Positions 47,209-54,995 of a DNA stretch of 64,000 bases are shown here, piece after piece. Source of the DNA: Actinocatenispora sera (GTDB lineage Bacteria; Actinomycetota; Actinomycetes; Mycobacteriales; Micromonosporaceae). Within the stretch, counting starts at the first letter, position 1. Every line of letters starts with the position of its first letter. Made by a program: the position numbers and the translations under genes. The stretch covers positions 744,001 through 808,000 of the forward strand of contig NZ_AP023354.1 of assembly GCF_018324685.1 (NCBI RefSeq), in the 5' to 3' direction. A model generated the notes under the pieces. That model worked only from the letters and a program-made list of their open reading frames with translations, had not been told where the DNA came from and did not search any database.

Positions 47209-47282
47209 GCCGGGCCCGGTACCGAGCGCCGGGCGTCACTCTCGGCAGCCGCGCCGACACCAAACCGGGACGAAGTGCTCAT
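47196..47282 (-). other. Short upstream ORF overlapping the kinase start
   Basis: A 28-codon ORF starts at ATG 47282 with MSTSSRFGVG and stops at 47196, 13 bp inside the kinase gene in another frame. TAGACT lies 6 nt before its ATG, matching the leaderless-start pattern of this window. It may be a leader peptide that couples or attenuates kinase translation, or simply mark the kinase promoter. Confidence 0.45.
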
Positions 47283-47570
47283 GCGGTCAGTCTAGAAGTG
47301 ACGCGCCCGACTGCTCACGGCGCGGCGAGGCACCACCCACGAGTCGCGAGTCGCAGCAGCCCCGGAACCGCAAGAGGTCCGCATCCACACCTGGGCCGAC
47401 CGCACGACTCGTCACGCACCGAGCAGAGCGAGGGGCACAACGGCAACGCCATCCGGTCGCCGGTAAGCACGGCTGCCCGTCGTGATGGCGATGAGGTCGA
47501 CCGTCTCAGCCGGAAGTTGGGATCGCAACCAGTGCAGGTGACGAACGTCGGAATCGGTGACGCATGGCAC
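47283..47570. other. Non-coding region upstream of the ricin kinase
   Basis: This region has lower G+C than its surroundings, with no credible gene. A 95-codon forward ORF spans part of it but lacks a ribosome binding site and protein-like composition. The A+T-richer stretch around 47283-47300 contains the TAGACT box of the kinase transcript. Confidence 0.4.
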
Positions 47571-47611
47571 GAACGCTACTTCTAGCAGTGCCTGAACGCT
47601 ACCTTCAGCAG
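47571..47611. repeat. Two 18-bp direct repeats
   Basis: GAACGCTACTTCTAGCAG (47571-47588) and GAACGCTACCTTCAGCAG (47594-47611) are direct repeats with a 23-bp period. They lie just beyond the mycosin stop codon, in the gap before the kinase promoter. They could be a tandem binding site. Confidence 0.6.
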
Positions 47612-47655
47612 GCCCGGCGCGCAGTCGGGTGGAATCGGCCGCCGGTCGGCCGATG

Positions 47656-49041
47656 TCAGGTGTTGTCGCGGCGGGTTCGGGCCAGGGCGAGGGCGAGGAA
47701 GCCGGCCACCGCCACCATCAGCACCGCGCCGATGCCCACCAGTACCGCGGTCTGCGTGTTGCCGGCGGGTTCGGCCCGCGGGGATCGGGACACGCTCGGC
47801 GACGCGGTCGGGGCCCCGCCGGCACCGCCGGCCGACGACGCGCTCGGCGCCTCGGTGTCCAGCGGGTTGACGGCGACCTCGCCCACCGAGGCGGTCAGCG
47901 CGGCCTCCGGGTCGACCATGCCGTACCCGTACCGGTCGTCCCGGCCGCGCGGGCCCTTGTCGTCGGCGGTGGCGATCAGCCGGTTCACCACGTTCGCCGC
48001 GGACATGGTGGGCCACCTCGACCGGATCAGCGCCGCGGTCGCGGACACCAGCGGCGCGGCGAAGCTGGTGCCCTGCACGTGCCAGTACCCGCCGGGCCGG
48101 GCGCCGATCAGCCCGTCGGCCGGCGCGGAAAGCGCCACCTGCGGGCCGGCGACCGAACCGGACCAGAACGTCTCGTCCGGGTTCAGCCCGGACACCGCGA
48201 CCACGCCGGACGCCCGCGCCGGGTACCAGACGCCCTTGCCGGCCTTGTCCGCCGTGTTGCCGGCGCAGGCTACGACCACCACGTCGTGATCCAGCGCGTA
48301 CCGGAGGGCCGCGTGCAGCGCGTCCGACGACGCGGCGCCACCCAGCGACATGTTGATCACCCGGGCGCCGTGGTCGACCGCCCACCGCACGCCGGACGCG
48401 ACGGTCGCGGCGTCGCCGTACCGGTTCTGCGCGTCGAGCACCCGCACCGGAAGGATCTTCGCGTCGTACGCGAGGCCGACCACGCCGGGACCGTCCCGGC
48501 GGCCGGCGATCAGGTCGGCCACCGACGTGCCGTGGCCGACGAAGTCCTTGCGCCCGTCGGTACTGCCGTCGACCAGGTCGATGCCGCGCTCGACCCGGCC
48601 GGCCAGGTCCGGATGGTCCGCGTCGATGCCGGAGTCGAGGACCGCGACGGTCACGCCGGAGCCGGTGGACAGCTGCCAGGCGTCGGCGGCGTGCAGTTGC
48701 GGCAGTTGCCACTCGTCCGCCCGGACGTCCGGGTCGGCATGCGCCGCGGCACCGGGCGCCGCGCCGACCAGCGCCGCGAGCAGCACCACCGCCAGTACGA
48801 CCAGCGCCCGGCGAGCACCGCCGGACAGCGCCGCCAAGCGGGCACCGCCGGGCGGCGGCACGACGCCGGCAGCGCCGGGCGGCGGCACGACGCCGGCAGC
48901 GTCAGACAACGGCGTGGCGTGGGGAGCGCCGGGCGGCGGTGTGTGGCCGTCCTGGCCGGACCGCGCGCGGCGCGCGGAACCGGCCGGCCGGCGTCGGGTG
49001 GCCGGATGCCGGCGGGTGCTGCAACGGCGGGCGGATGGCAC
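47656..49041 (-). CDS. Mycosin-like subtilisin (S8) serine protease
   Basis: This membrane-anchored subtilase belongs to the type VII secretion-associated mycosin group. The 461-residue protein has a Pro-rich N-terminus with two copies of AGVVPPPGA and a signal helix (about 65-90). The S8 domain has Asp near 132 (VAVLDSGID), His near 168 (VGHGTSVA) and Ser near 325 (GTSFAAP). A Ser/Ala-rich linker and a C-terminal transmembrane helix (about 435-455) with a short basic tail follow. That is the MycP layout, yet no ESX genes are nearby in this window. GTG at 49041 lies 1 nt after the stop of the upstream phosphatase-family gene, with GGAG 8 nt upstream. Confidence 0.9.
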   Translation of the reverse strand: MPSARRCSTRRHPATRRRPAGSARRARSGQDGHTPPPGAPHATPLSDAAGVVPPPGAAGVVPPPGGARLAALSGGARRALVVLAVVLLAALVGAAPGAAAHADPDVRADEWQLPQLHAADAWQLSTGSGVTVAVLDSGIDADHPDLAGRVERGIDLVDGSTDGRKDFVGHGTSVADLIAGRRDGPGVVGLAYDAKILPVRVLDAQNRYGDAATVASGVRWAVDHGARVINMSLGGAASSDALHAALRYALDHDVVVVACAGNTADKAGKGVWYPARASGVVAVSGLNPDETFWSGSVAGPQVALSAPADGLIGARPGGYWHVQGTSFAAPLVSATAALIRSRWPTMSAANVVNRLIATADDKGPRGRDDRYGYGMVDPEAALTASVGEVAVNPLDTEAPSASSAGGAGGAPTASPSVSRSPRAEPAGNTQTAVLVGIGAVLMVAVAGFLALALARTRRDNT

Positions 49042-49042
49042 G

Positions 49043-49825
49043 TCAGCGCTCCGGGGCGGGATCCGGGAGGTCCAGCTCGACCAGTACCGGTACATGGTCC
49101 GACGGCCAGCTCTCGCCGTCGTGGAAATCGCCGATCCGCGCGCCGCGGACGCCGAGGCCGCGGGTGAGAATCCAGTCGATCCGGTCGGAATCCGGACCCG
49201 GCGCGCGCCAACCCCCGTACGTGCCTTGCGGCGGCGCGCCGACCGCCTCCCAGGCGTCGACCAGCCCGGCGTCGGTCAGGATCCGGTGCGGCTTCTCGTC
49301 CGAGGTGCAGTTGAAGTCGCCGGAGACCACCAGCGGGACGGCCGGGTCGAGCGCGCCGAGCCGCTCAGCGATCAGCGCCGCGCCGCGCTCCCGGGCGATC
49401 GCCGACTTGTGGTCGAGGTGGGTGTCCAGCCAGTACAGCTCGCCGCCGTCGGACCGGCGGAAGCGCACCAGACCGGCCATCCGGATCACCGTGTTTCCCC
49501 AGCTCGGAGTGCGGGAACCGATCCGCTCCGGGGTGTCGGACAACCAGAAGTGCTGCGCGTCGACGGGCGTCAGGACCGCCGGGTCGTACAGCACCCCGGC
49601 CCACTCGCCGCGGCCGCCGCCTTCCCGGCCGGCGCCGATCAGCTCGTACCGGCCGGAGTCGGCGGCGATCTCCCGCAGTTGCTGGTGATGGCCCTCCTGC
49701 GTCCCGATGACGTCGGCGCCGGCGCGCCGCAGTTGCTCGGCCAGCAGCGGCCGACGCGCCGGCCAGGCCCGCGCGTCGGTGTCCACCGGGTTCTTCAGGT
49801 TGTAGGTCATGCCCGTCAGGCGCAT
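49043..49825 (-). CDS. Endonuclease/exonuclease/phosphatase (EEP) family protein
   Basis: The 260-residue protein has the EEP fold: MTYNLKN, GTQEGHHQQL (metal-binding Glu), LDTHLDHKS, SGDFNCTSDE, DRIDWILTRG and SDHVPVL (catalytic Asp-His). It has no signal peptide. Substrates of this superfamily range from DNA to phosphoinositides, and the exact one is not evident. ATG at 49825 has TAGCCT 7 nt upstream, inside the end of the WYL gene. It overlaps that gene by 10 bp and may also be co-transcribed with it and with the mycosin gene downstream. Confidence 0.92.
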   Translation of the reverse strand: MRLTGMTYNLKNPVDTDARAWPARRPLLAEQLRRAGADVIGTQEGHHQQLREIAADSGRYELIGAGREGGGRGEWAGVLYDPAVLTPVDAQHFWLSDTPERIGSRTPSWGNTVIRMAGLVRFRRSDGGELYWLDTHLDHKSAIARERGAALIAERLGALDPAVPLVVSGDFNCTSDEKPHRILTDAGLVDAWEAVGAPPQGTYGGWRAPGPDSDRIDWILTRGLGVRGARIGDFHDGESWPSDHVPVLVELDLPDPAPER

Positions 49826-50808
49826 GAGCCGGAGGCTACCGCGTCCACTCCGTATCGTTTGGCGAGCATTCGCGCGGTCTCGGCGAACCGGTCCCGCAGC
49901 GCGGCCGGCGCGAGCACCTCCACCTCGGCGCCCAGCCGCAGCAGGTCGCGGTGCGCGATGTCCACGCTCTCGATCGGCAGCCGGGCGGTGAGCGTGCCGT
50001 CGGGGTCGGATTCGGCGGTGGCCAGCGCCTCGGCGGCGGCCAGCGCGCCGACCGCGTGCCGCAGCCCGCGGGCGCCCGCCGGGGTCAGCCGGATCACCGC
50101 GGTCTCGGCGAGCATCTGCCGCTCGAACTCGGCGGACCGCTGCGCCCAGCTGGCGGCCAGGTCGAACTCCGGGTCGCGGACGAACCCCGCACCGGTCTCG
50201 GCCACCTCCTCGAACCGGTCGACCCGGTAGATCCGCAGCGCGCCGTCGACCCGGGCCGCCAGGTACCACACGGACTGCTTGAGCACCAAGCCGTACGGCT
50301 CCAGCACCCGGCGCACCGTCTTGTCCCGGCGCCGGTAGCGCACCGCGAGCAGCCGGTCGGCCCACACCGCGTCGGCCACCGCCGACAGTTCCGGCGTCGC
50401 GCGCACCGGCTGGAACCAGCCCGGCGCGTCCACGAAGAACCGGGCGCCGACCCGGCTCGACACGTCGGACAGCTCGGCCGGCAGCGCCGCCAGCACCTTC
50501 AGCCGGGCCGCGGACAGCGCGTCGGACAGCCCGAGCGCCTGGGCCGGGGCCGGCGCGCCGGACAGGAACAGCGCCTCGGCCTCCTCCCGGGTCAGTCCGG
50601 TCAGCCGGGTGCGGTAGCCGTCGACCAGCGAATAGCCACCGCGGCCGCCCTGCTCCGCGTAGATCGGCACGCCCGACTCCGACAGCGCCCGCACGTCGCG
50701 GTAGACGGTGCGCTCGGAGACGCCCAGCTCGGCCGCGAGTCGCGGTGCCGTCATCCGGCCGCGGGACTGCACCAGCAGCAACAACGAGATCAGCCTGGCC
50801 GCACGCAC
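49816..50808 (-). CDS. WYL-domain transcriptional regulator (DeoR-type HTH)
   Basis: The 330-residue regulator has an N-terminal HTH_11 (LISLLLLVQSRGRMTAPRLAAELGVSERTVYRDVRALSESGVPI), an all-helical linker, the WYL domain (YGLVLKQSVWYLAARVDGALRIYRVDRF) and a C-terminal WCX domain. WYL proteins bind nucleic acid or nucleotide ligands and often control DNA-damage or defence genes. GTG at 50808 has TACCGT 6 nt upstream (leaderless). It is divergent from a metallophosphoesterase gene (210-bp gap) and precedes the EEP gene. Confidence 0.93.
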   Translation of the reverse strand: MRAARLISLLLLVQSRGRMTAPRLAAELGVSERTVYRDVRALSESGVPIYAEQGGRGGYSLVDGYRTRLTGLTREEAEALFLSGAPAPAQALGLSDALSAARLKVLAALPAELSDVSSRVGARFFVDAPGWFQPVRATPELSAVADAVWADRLLAVRYRRRDKTVRRVLEPYGLVLKQSVWYLAARVDGALRIYRVDRFEEVAETGAGFVRDPEFDLAASWAQRSAEFERQMLAETAVIRLTPAGARGLRHAVGALAAAEALATAESDPDGTLTARLPIESVDIAHRDLLRLGAEVEVLAPAALRDRFAETARMLAKRYGVDAVASGSCA

Positions 50809-51018
50809 CGCAACACGGTAGCCACTCGGACCGACACTTTCCCGCCGTCGCTCGCCCCGGCCCGACCGCCGCCCGCGTCGAGCGGGGGGCCGGCACCCGT
50901 CGTACCTGGCAGCCCGGGACGGATCCCGACGATCGTCGGGGCGGCTGCGCGGGCGGGATGCCGGTGGGGCCGGTGCGGCATGCTTGGTTGCCAAGATCCC
51001 CGTCTCCGGGAGGTACGC

Positions 51019-51828
51019 GTGCTCATCGCCCATCTGTCCGACCCGCACATCACCACCGGCCCGCTGGCCGCCGAACCCGCGACCGGGCTGTACCGGGCAC
51101 TCGGCCGGGTGCTCACCCTGGAACCGGCGCCCGACTGCGTGGTGATCACCGGCGACCTGACCGACCACGGCCGGCCGGAGGAGTACGCGGCGCTGCGCGA
51201 GGTGCTCGGCCGGTTCCGGCTGCCGGTACACCTGGTGGCCGGCAACCACGACCTGACCGCGAACCTGGTCGCCGAGTTCGGGCCGGACGCGGCTGCGGCG
51301 TCGGACGGTCGCGGTGGGCGGGTCGGCGGCGGGCCGGACCGGGCGAGCTACTCCGTCGACTACCCCGAGGCGACCATCGTGGTGCTCGACTCGCAGGTGG
51401 ACGGCACCGCCGCCGGTACCCTGGGCGCGGCCCAGCTGTCCTTTTTGGACAGTGAGTTGGCCCGGCGGCCGGAGTTGCCGGCGTTCGTCTGCCTGCACCA
51501 CCCGCCGATCGAGGTCGGCATCCCGTTCATGGACGGCATCCGGCTCACCGACGGGCCCGACTTCGCCGAGGTGATCGCCCGGCACCGCAACGTGGTCCGG
51601 GTCCTCGCCGGCCACCTGCACCGTACGGTGAGCGCCAACTTCGCCGGTTCCACCCTCTCGGTGGCCCCCAGCACGTACCGGCAGATCGACCTGTGCACCC
51701 GCTCCGAGGCCCCGTTCGGATACGTGCACGAGCCCACCGGGTTCCTGCTGCACGACCTGACCGGGGACACCTGCGTCACCCACCTGGTCCAGGTCAGCCA
51801 CGCCGCCGCACCGGTACAGGGCTACTGA
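51019..51828 (+). CDS. Calcineurin-like metallophosphoesterase (CpdA-like)
   Basis: The 269-residue phosphodiesterase has all five metal-binding motifs: LSDPHI (Asp8, His10), ITGDLTD, AGNHD, CLHHPP and AGHLHR. Length and order match the class III cyclic-nucleotide phosphodiesterases (CpdA/Rv0805 type), but other phosphodiesters are possible. GTG at 51019 has CCGGGAGG 5 nt upstream. The next gene, an epoxide hydrolase, begins 1 nt after its stop. Confidence 0.92.
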   Translation: MLIAHLSDPHITTGPLAAEPATGLYRALGRVLTLEPAPDCVVITGDLTDHGRPEEYAALREVLGRFRLPVHLVAGNHDLTANLVAEFGPDAAAASDGRGGRVGGGPDRASYSVDYPEATIVVLDSQVDGTAAGTLGAAQLSFLDSELARRPELPAFVCLHHPPIEVGIPFMDGIRLTDGPDFAEVIARHRNVVRVLAGHLHRTVSANFAGSTLSVAPSTYRQIDLCTRSEAPFGYVHEPTGFLLHDLTGDTCVTHLVQVSHAAAPVQGY

Positions 51829-51829
51829 G

Positions 51830-52963
51830 ATGGGATCCCGGCGGTTCGTACTCCGGGTGCCGGACGCGGAGCTCGACGAGCTGCGCCGACGGGTTCGCGG
51901 TACCCGGTGGGCGACGCCGGTGCCCGGTGCCGGCTGGACGGCGGGTACCGATCCGGCCGAGCTGCGGCGCCTCGCCGATCGCTGGGCCGACGGGTACGAC
52001 TGGCGGGCGCGGGAGGCGGCGATCAACGAGCTGCCCGGATTCGTCACCGACATCGCCGGCGCCGACGTGCACTACCTGCGCTTCGACGCCGAACGCCCGG
52101 ACGCGTTGCCGCTGATGCTGACGCACGGCTGGCCGAGCACCGTGCTGGAGCTGGTCGAGCTGGCCCGCCGGCTGTCGGCGCCGAGCGAGCACGGTGGCAG
52201 CGCGGCGGACGCGTACACGGTGATCGTGCCGGCGCTGCCCGGCTTCCCGTTCTCGGCGCCGCGCCCGACGTTCCCGTCCGACCTGCCGACGCACGAGCTG
52301 TGGCACCGGCTGATGCACGACGAGCTCGGCTTCGGCCGGTACGGCGCGCACGGTGGCGACCTCGGCGCCGGGGTCACGTCCCGGCTCGGCGAGGCGTACC
52401 CGGAGTCGGTTGTCGGGATCCACCTGCTCGCGGTGTCGCCGCCGACCGGGGTGGCCGACGACGACCTCGATCCAGACGAGCGCGAGTACCTGGCGTCGGT
52501 CGCGCGGTGGACCGCGACGGAAGGCGGCTACCAGCACGAACAGCAGACCCGGCCGATGTCGCTCGCACCCGCGCTGGCCGACTCGCCGGTCGGGCTGCTC
52601 GCCTGGATCGTGGAGAAGTACCGGGCCTGGAGCGACAGCCACGGCGAACTCGCCAGCCGGTTCGACGACGACTTCGTGCTCACCCAGGCCTCGCTCTACT
52701 GGTACGGCAACGCGATCTCGTCGTCGTTCCGGCCGTACCACGAGTTCGGCCGCGGCCTGGTCCCGCCGGTCCGCCGGGTCGAGGTGCCGACCGCGGTGGC
52801 GGTGTTCCCCGCCGATCTGAGCCGCCCGCCGCGCCGCTGGGCCGAGCGCGTCTACCGGGTCGAGCGGTACACCGAGATGCCGCGCGGCGGCCACTTCGCC
52901 GCGTACGAGGAGCCGGCGCTGCTCGCCGCCGACCTGGCCGCCTTCTTCCGCGGCCGCCGCTGA
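51830..52963 (+). CDS. Epoxide hydrolase (EHN plus alpha/beta-hydrolase)
   Basis: The 377-residue microsomal-type epoxide hydrolase has an N-terminal EHN domain (about 1-105) packing against the alpha/beta-hydrolase core. Oxyanion motif is LTHGWP, nucleophile Asp177 in HGGDLGAG, and general base His355 in RGGHFAAYEEP. It opens epoxides to diols, probably in detoxification. In M. tuberculosis an epoxide hydrolase gene (ephE) adjoins marP; here a homologous gene lies 6.5 kb beyond marP. It is co-transcribed with the phosphoesterase and converges on the PrsW gene. Confidence 0.93.
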   Translation: MGSRRFVLRVPDAELDELRRRVRGTRWATPVPGAGWTAGTDPAELRRLADRWADGYDWRAREAAINELPGFVTDIAGADVHYLRFDAERPDALPLMLTHGWPSTVLELVELARRLSAPSEHGGSAADAYTVIVPALPGFPFSAPRPTFPSDLPTHELWHRLMHDELGFGRYGAHGGDLGAGVTSRLGEAYPESVVGIHLLAVSPPTGVADDDLDPDEREYLASVARWTATEGGYQHEQQTRPMSLAPALADSPVGLLAWIVEKYRAWSDSHGELASRFDDDFVLTQASLYWYGNAISSSFRPYHEFGRGLVPPVRRVEVPTAVAVFPADLSRPPRRWAERVYRVERYTEMPRGGHFAAYEEPALLAADLAAFFRGRR

Positions 52964-53015
52964 CGGCTCCGCAGGTCCCGGCCGCCCGGCCGCCCGGCGC
53001 TCGGTGCGGTGCCGG

Positions 53016-54803
53016 TCACCACCAGCCCTGGCCGGGATGGGGGTAGCCGGTGAGCACCGGCACCGGGACGACCGGGCGCTGCGGCGGGGGGAGCTGGCGG
53101 ACCGTGCCGTCGGGGAACCGGATGTGGTAGTTCACCCCGTCCCAGAACGCCGGCGGTACGGTCCGGTCCCGGCCGGTGAAGACCTGGCGCAGCCCGATCG
53201 CCTTGGTCAGCAGCTCGCGTTCCCGCTCGGCGAACGTGTCGGCGCCGAAGCCGGCCAGCGCCGAGTCCCGGGCGAGCGCCAGCGTGGACAGCGCGAACTG
53301 GTACTCCTCCATCGCCCGGGCGCCCTGCGGCCCGGCGACCCGCTTCGCCCAGCGCCGGGCCGCCATCCGCCGGGTCATCGTGGCCAGCGCCGCCAGCTCC
53401 GGCGGCGACAGCCACCCGGCCGGTACGTACGGGCGGAGCATCCGGGCCATCTGCCGCCCCTGCCGGCCGCGCGCCCACAGCGCGACACCCACCGCGGCGA
53501 AGAAGATCGGCGCCATCACCACGGCGTACCCGGTGAGCAGCGCCTGCGGCCCGAGCGTGGAGATGAGGTTCCAGGTGGAGTGCAGGCTCATCGCGGCGAA
53601 CCAGCCGGCCAGCGGCGCGAGGTAGCGCACCCGCCTGTCCCGGGCCCGGGCGGCGAGACCGAAGCCGATGCCGGTCATCGAGGTGAACAGCGGGTGCGCG
53701 AAGCCGGAGATGCCGATCCGCACCACGAACAGCATCACCACCATCAGCGCGCCGGTGACCGCGCCGCCCTCCTTCGAACCGGTCACGTAGATGCCGCCGA
53801 GGTAGAGGATGTTCTCCGCCATCGCGAACCCGGTCGCGGACAGGCCGAAGTAGATGATCCCGTCGACCACATTGATCGGCTGCCGCTTCTTGCGATGGAA
53901 GAAGTACAGCAGCAGTACCGGGCCGAGCGCCTTCATCGTCTCCTCGATGAACGGCGCGACGAGCACGGCGTCGGCGTTGCCGGACATCCCGGCCTGCTCG
54001 AACAGGTACGACCCGAGCGTGTTCACGCCGAGCGCCGCCGAGGTGGCGACGCAGGCGCCCCAGCCGAACACGAACGCGAGGTACTTCCACGGCTCCGGTT
54101 CGTACCGGTCCAGCCACAGGAAGCAGCCGACCAGGAACGGAACCGGGATGACGGCCACGGCCAGCCCGATCGCGAACGCCTTCGGCCCGATGTTGGTACC
54201 CACGGCGAGGATCAGCACCAGCGCGCCGACCACGATCGGCGCGATCACGCCGGTCATCTTCCAGAGCCGTACCCAGTCGAACCGGCCACGCTTCGGGGCG
54301 TCCAGCACCGCCACCACCGGCGGCCCGAACGGGTGCCCGCCGGTCCCCACGATCGGCTGCCCGCCCGGCCCGGCGCTCGGCGGCCCGCCCGGCGGGACCG
54401 CCGCCCGCCCGGCGGGTCCCACGCTCGGGTTCCCGCCCGGCCCCACGGTCGGCTGCCCGCCCGGTCCGGCGCTCGGGTGTCCGCCAGGTCCGGCGCTCGG
54501 GTGTCCGCCCGGCGCGACCGCCGGGCCGCCGCGCGCGGCGTCCGGTGCCCCCGAGGTCGGTGCGCCGGAGGTTGGTGGGGTCGAAGGTGGCCGCCACCCG
54601 GGTGTGTCGACCGGCTCCGTGGTGCGGTCCGCCCCGGGCTGGCCGGCCGGACCCGGTGCACCGTCCCGACCGGCGTCGGCCGGCGTCGAGTGTTCGGCGG
54701 GACGGGCCCACGGTGAGCCGTCGCCGGGTCGCGGCGCGCCGTCGGACGGCTGCCGCGCCGGGTCCGGTGTGCCGGGCGTCCCAGAGGGCGGGAGGTCTGC
54801 CAT
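53016..54803 (-). CDS. PrsW-family intramembrane metalloprotease with disordered N-terminus
   Basis: The 595-residue membrane protein begins with about 170 disordered residues rich in Pro/Gly, including repeated AGPGGHPS and VGPGGxPS units. About eight helices follow (185-410), carrying PrsW motifs APFIEETMKA (Glu286-Glu287), GFAMAENILYLGG, GFAHPLFTSMTG and SLHSTWN. A cytoplasmic C-terminal region of about 165 residues ends it. PrsW cleaves anti-sigma factors in Bacillus; the target here is unknown. ATG at 54803 has TAGGCT 6 nt upstream (leaderless). That box lies 8 bp from the oppositely oriented -10 element of the riboswitch gene. Confidence 0.92.
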   Translation of the reverse strand: MADLPPSGTPGTPDPARQPSDGAPRPGDGSPWARPAEHSTPADAGRDGAPGPAGQPGADRTTEPVDTPGWRPPSTPPTSGAPTSGAPDAARGGPAVAPGGHPSAGPGGHPSAGPGGQPTVGPGGNPSVGPAGRAAVPPGGPPSAGPGGQPIVGTGGHPFGPPVVAVLDAPKRGRFDWVRLWKMTGVIAPIVVGALVLILAVGTNIGPKAFAIGLAVAVIPVPFLVGCFLWLDRYEPEPWKYLAFVFGWGACVATSAALGVNTLGSYLFEQAGMSGNADAVLVAPFIEETMKALGPVLLLYFFHRKKRQPINVVDGIIYFGLSATGFAMAENILYLGGIYVTGSKEGGAVTGALMVVMLFVVRIGISGFAHPLFTSMTGIGFGLAARARDRRVRYLAPLAGWFAAMSLHSTWNLISTLGPQALLTGYAVVMAPIFFAAVGVALWARGRQGRQMARMLRPYVPAGWLSPPELAALATMTRRMAARRWAKRVAGPQGARAMEEYQFALSTLALARDSALAGFGADTFAERERELLTKAIGLRQVFTGRDRTVPPAFWDGVNYHIRFPDGTVRQLPPPQRPVVPVPVLTGYPHPGQGWW

Positions 54804-54822
54804 GGCGCCAGCCTAGTGTGGC

Positions 54823-54828
54823 TATGCT
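54823..54828 (+). promoter_or_regulatory. -10 element of the SAM riboswitch transcript
   Basis: TATGCT lies about 8 bp before the first paired base of the riboswitch and is back to back with the TAGGCT box (54810-54815, minus strand) of the PrsW gene. The two divergent promoters therefore overlap. Confidence 0.5.
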
Positions 54829-54835
54829 GCTCCGC

Positions 54836-54950
54836 AGGTCACGAGTGCCAGCGTCAAGCCCCGGCTTGCTGGCCGGCAACCCTCGCTTCCGCGGTGGGGT
54901 GCCCCGGGTGAAGACCGGGCCCGCGCGCCGCACGGCGACGGGCAAGCGCG
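54836..54950 (+). ncRNA. SAM riboswitch (SAM-I/SAM-IV clan)
   Basis: The leader carries the conserved actinobacterial SAM-IV-type core: AGGTCACGAGTGCCAGCGTC, AAGCCCCGGCTTGCTGGCC, GGCAACCCTC, CGCGGTGGGGTGCCCCGGGTG and GAAGACC, which pairs back with GGTC. An extra G+C-rich hairpin follows (about 54922-54950). These riboswitches repress sulfur or methionine genes when S-adenosylmethionine is plentiful. It lies directly before a class V aminotransferase gene. The 3' limit is approximate. Confidence 0.9.
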
Positions 54951-54995
54951 GACCGCACGTCACCGGTGGGGTCCCTGGCCTCCCGGAGGTGTGTT

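Noticed and set aside
47298-47585. 95-codon forward ORF as a gene
   Set aside because: No ribosome binding site, arginine/proline/histidine-rich composition without domain features, and poor codon-position G+C bias.
47656-49041. ESX (type VII) secretion locus
   Set aside because: Only a mycosin-like protease is present; no EccB-E, WXG100 or PPE genes occur in the window.
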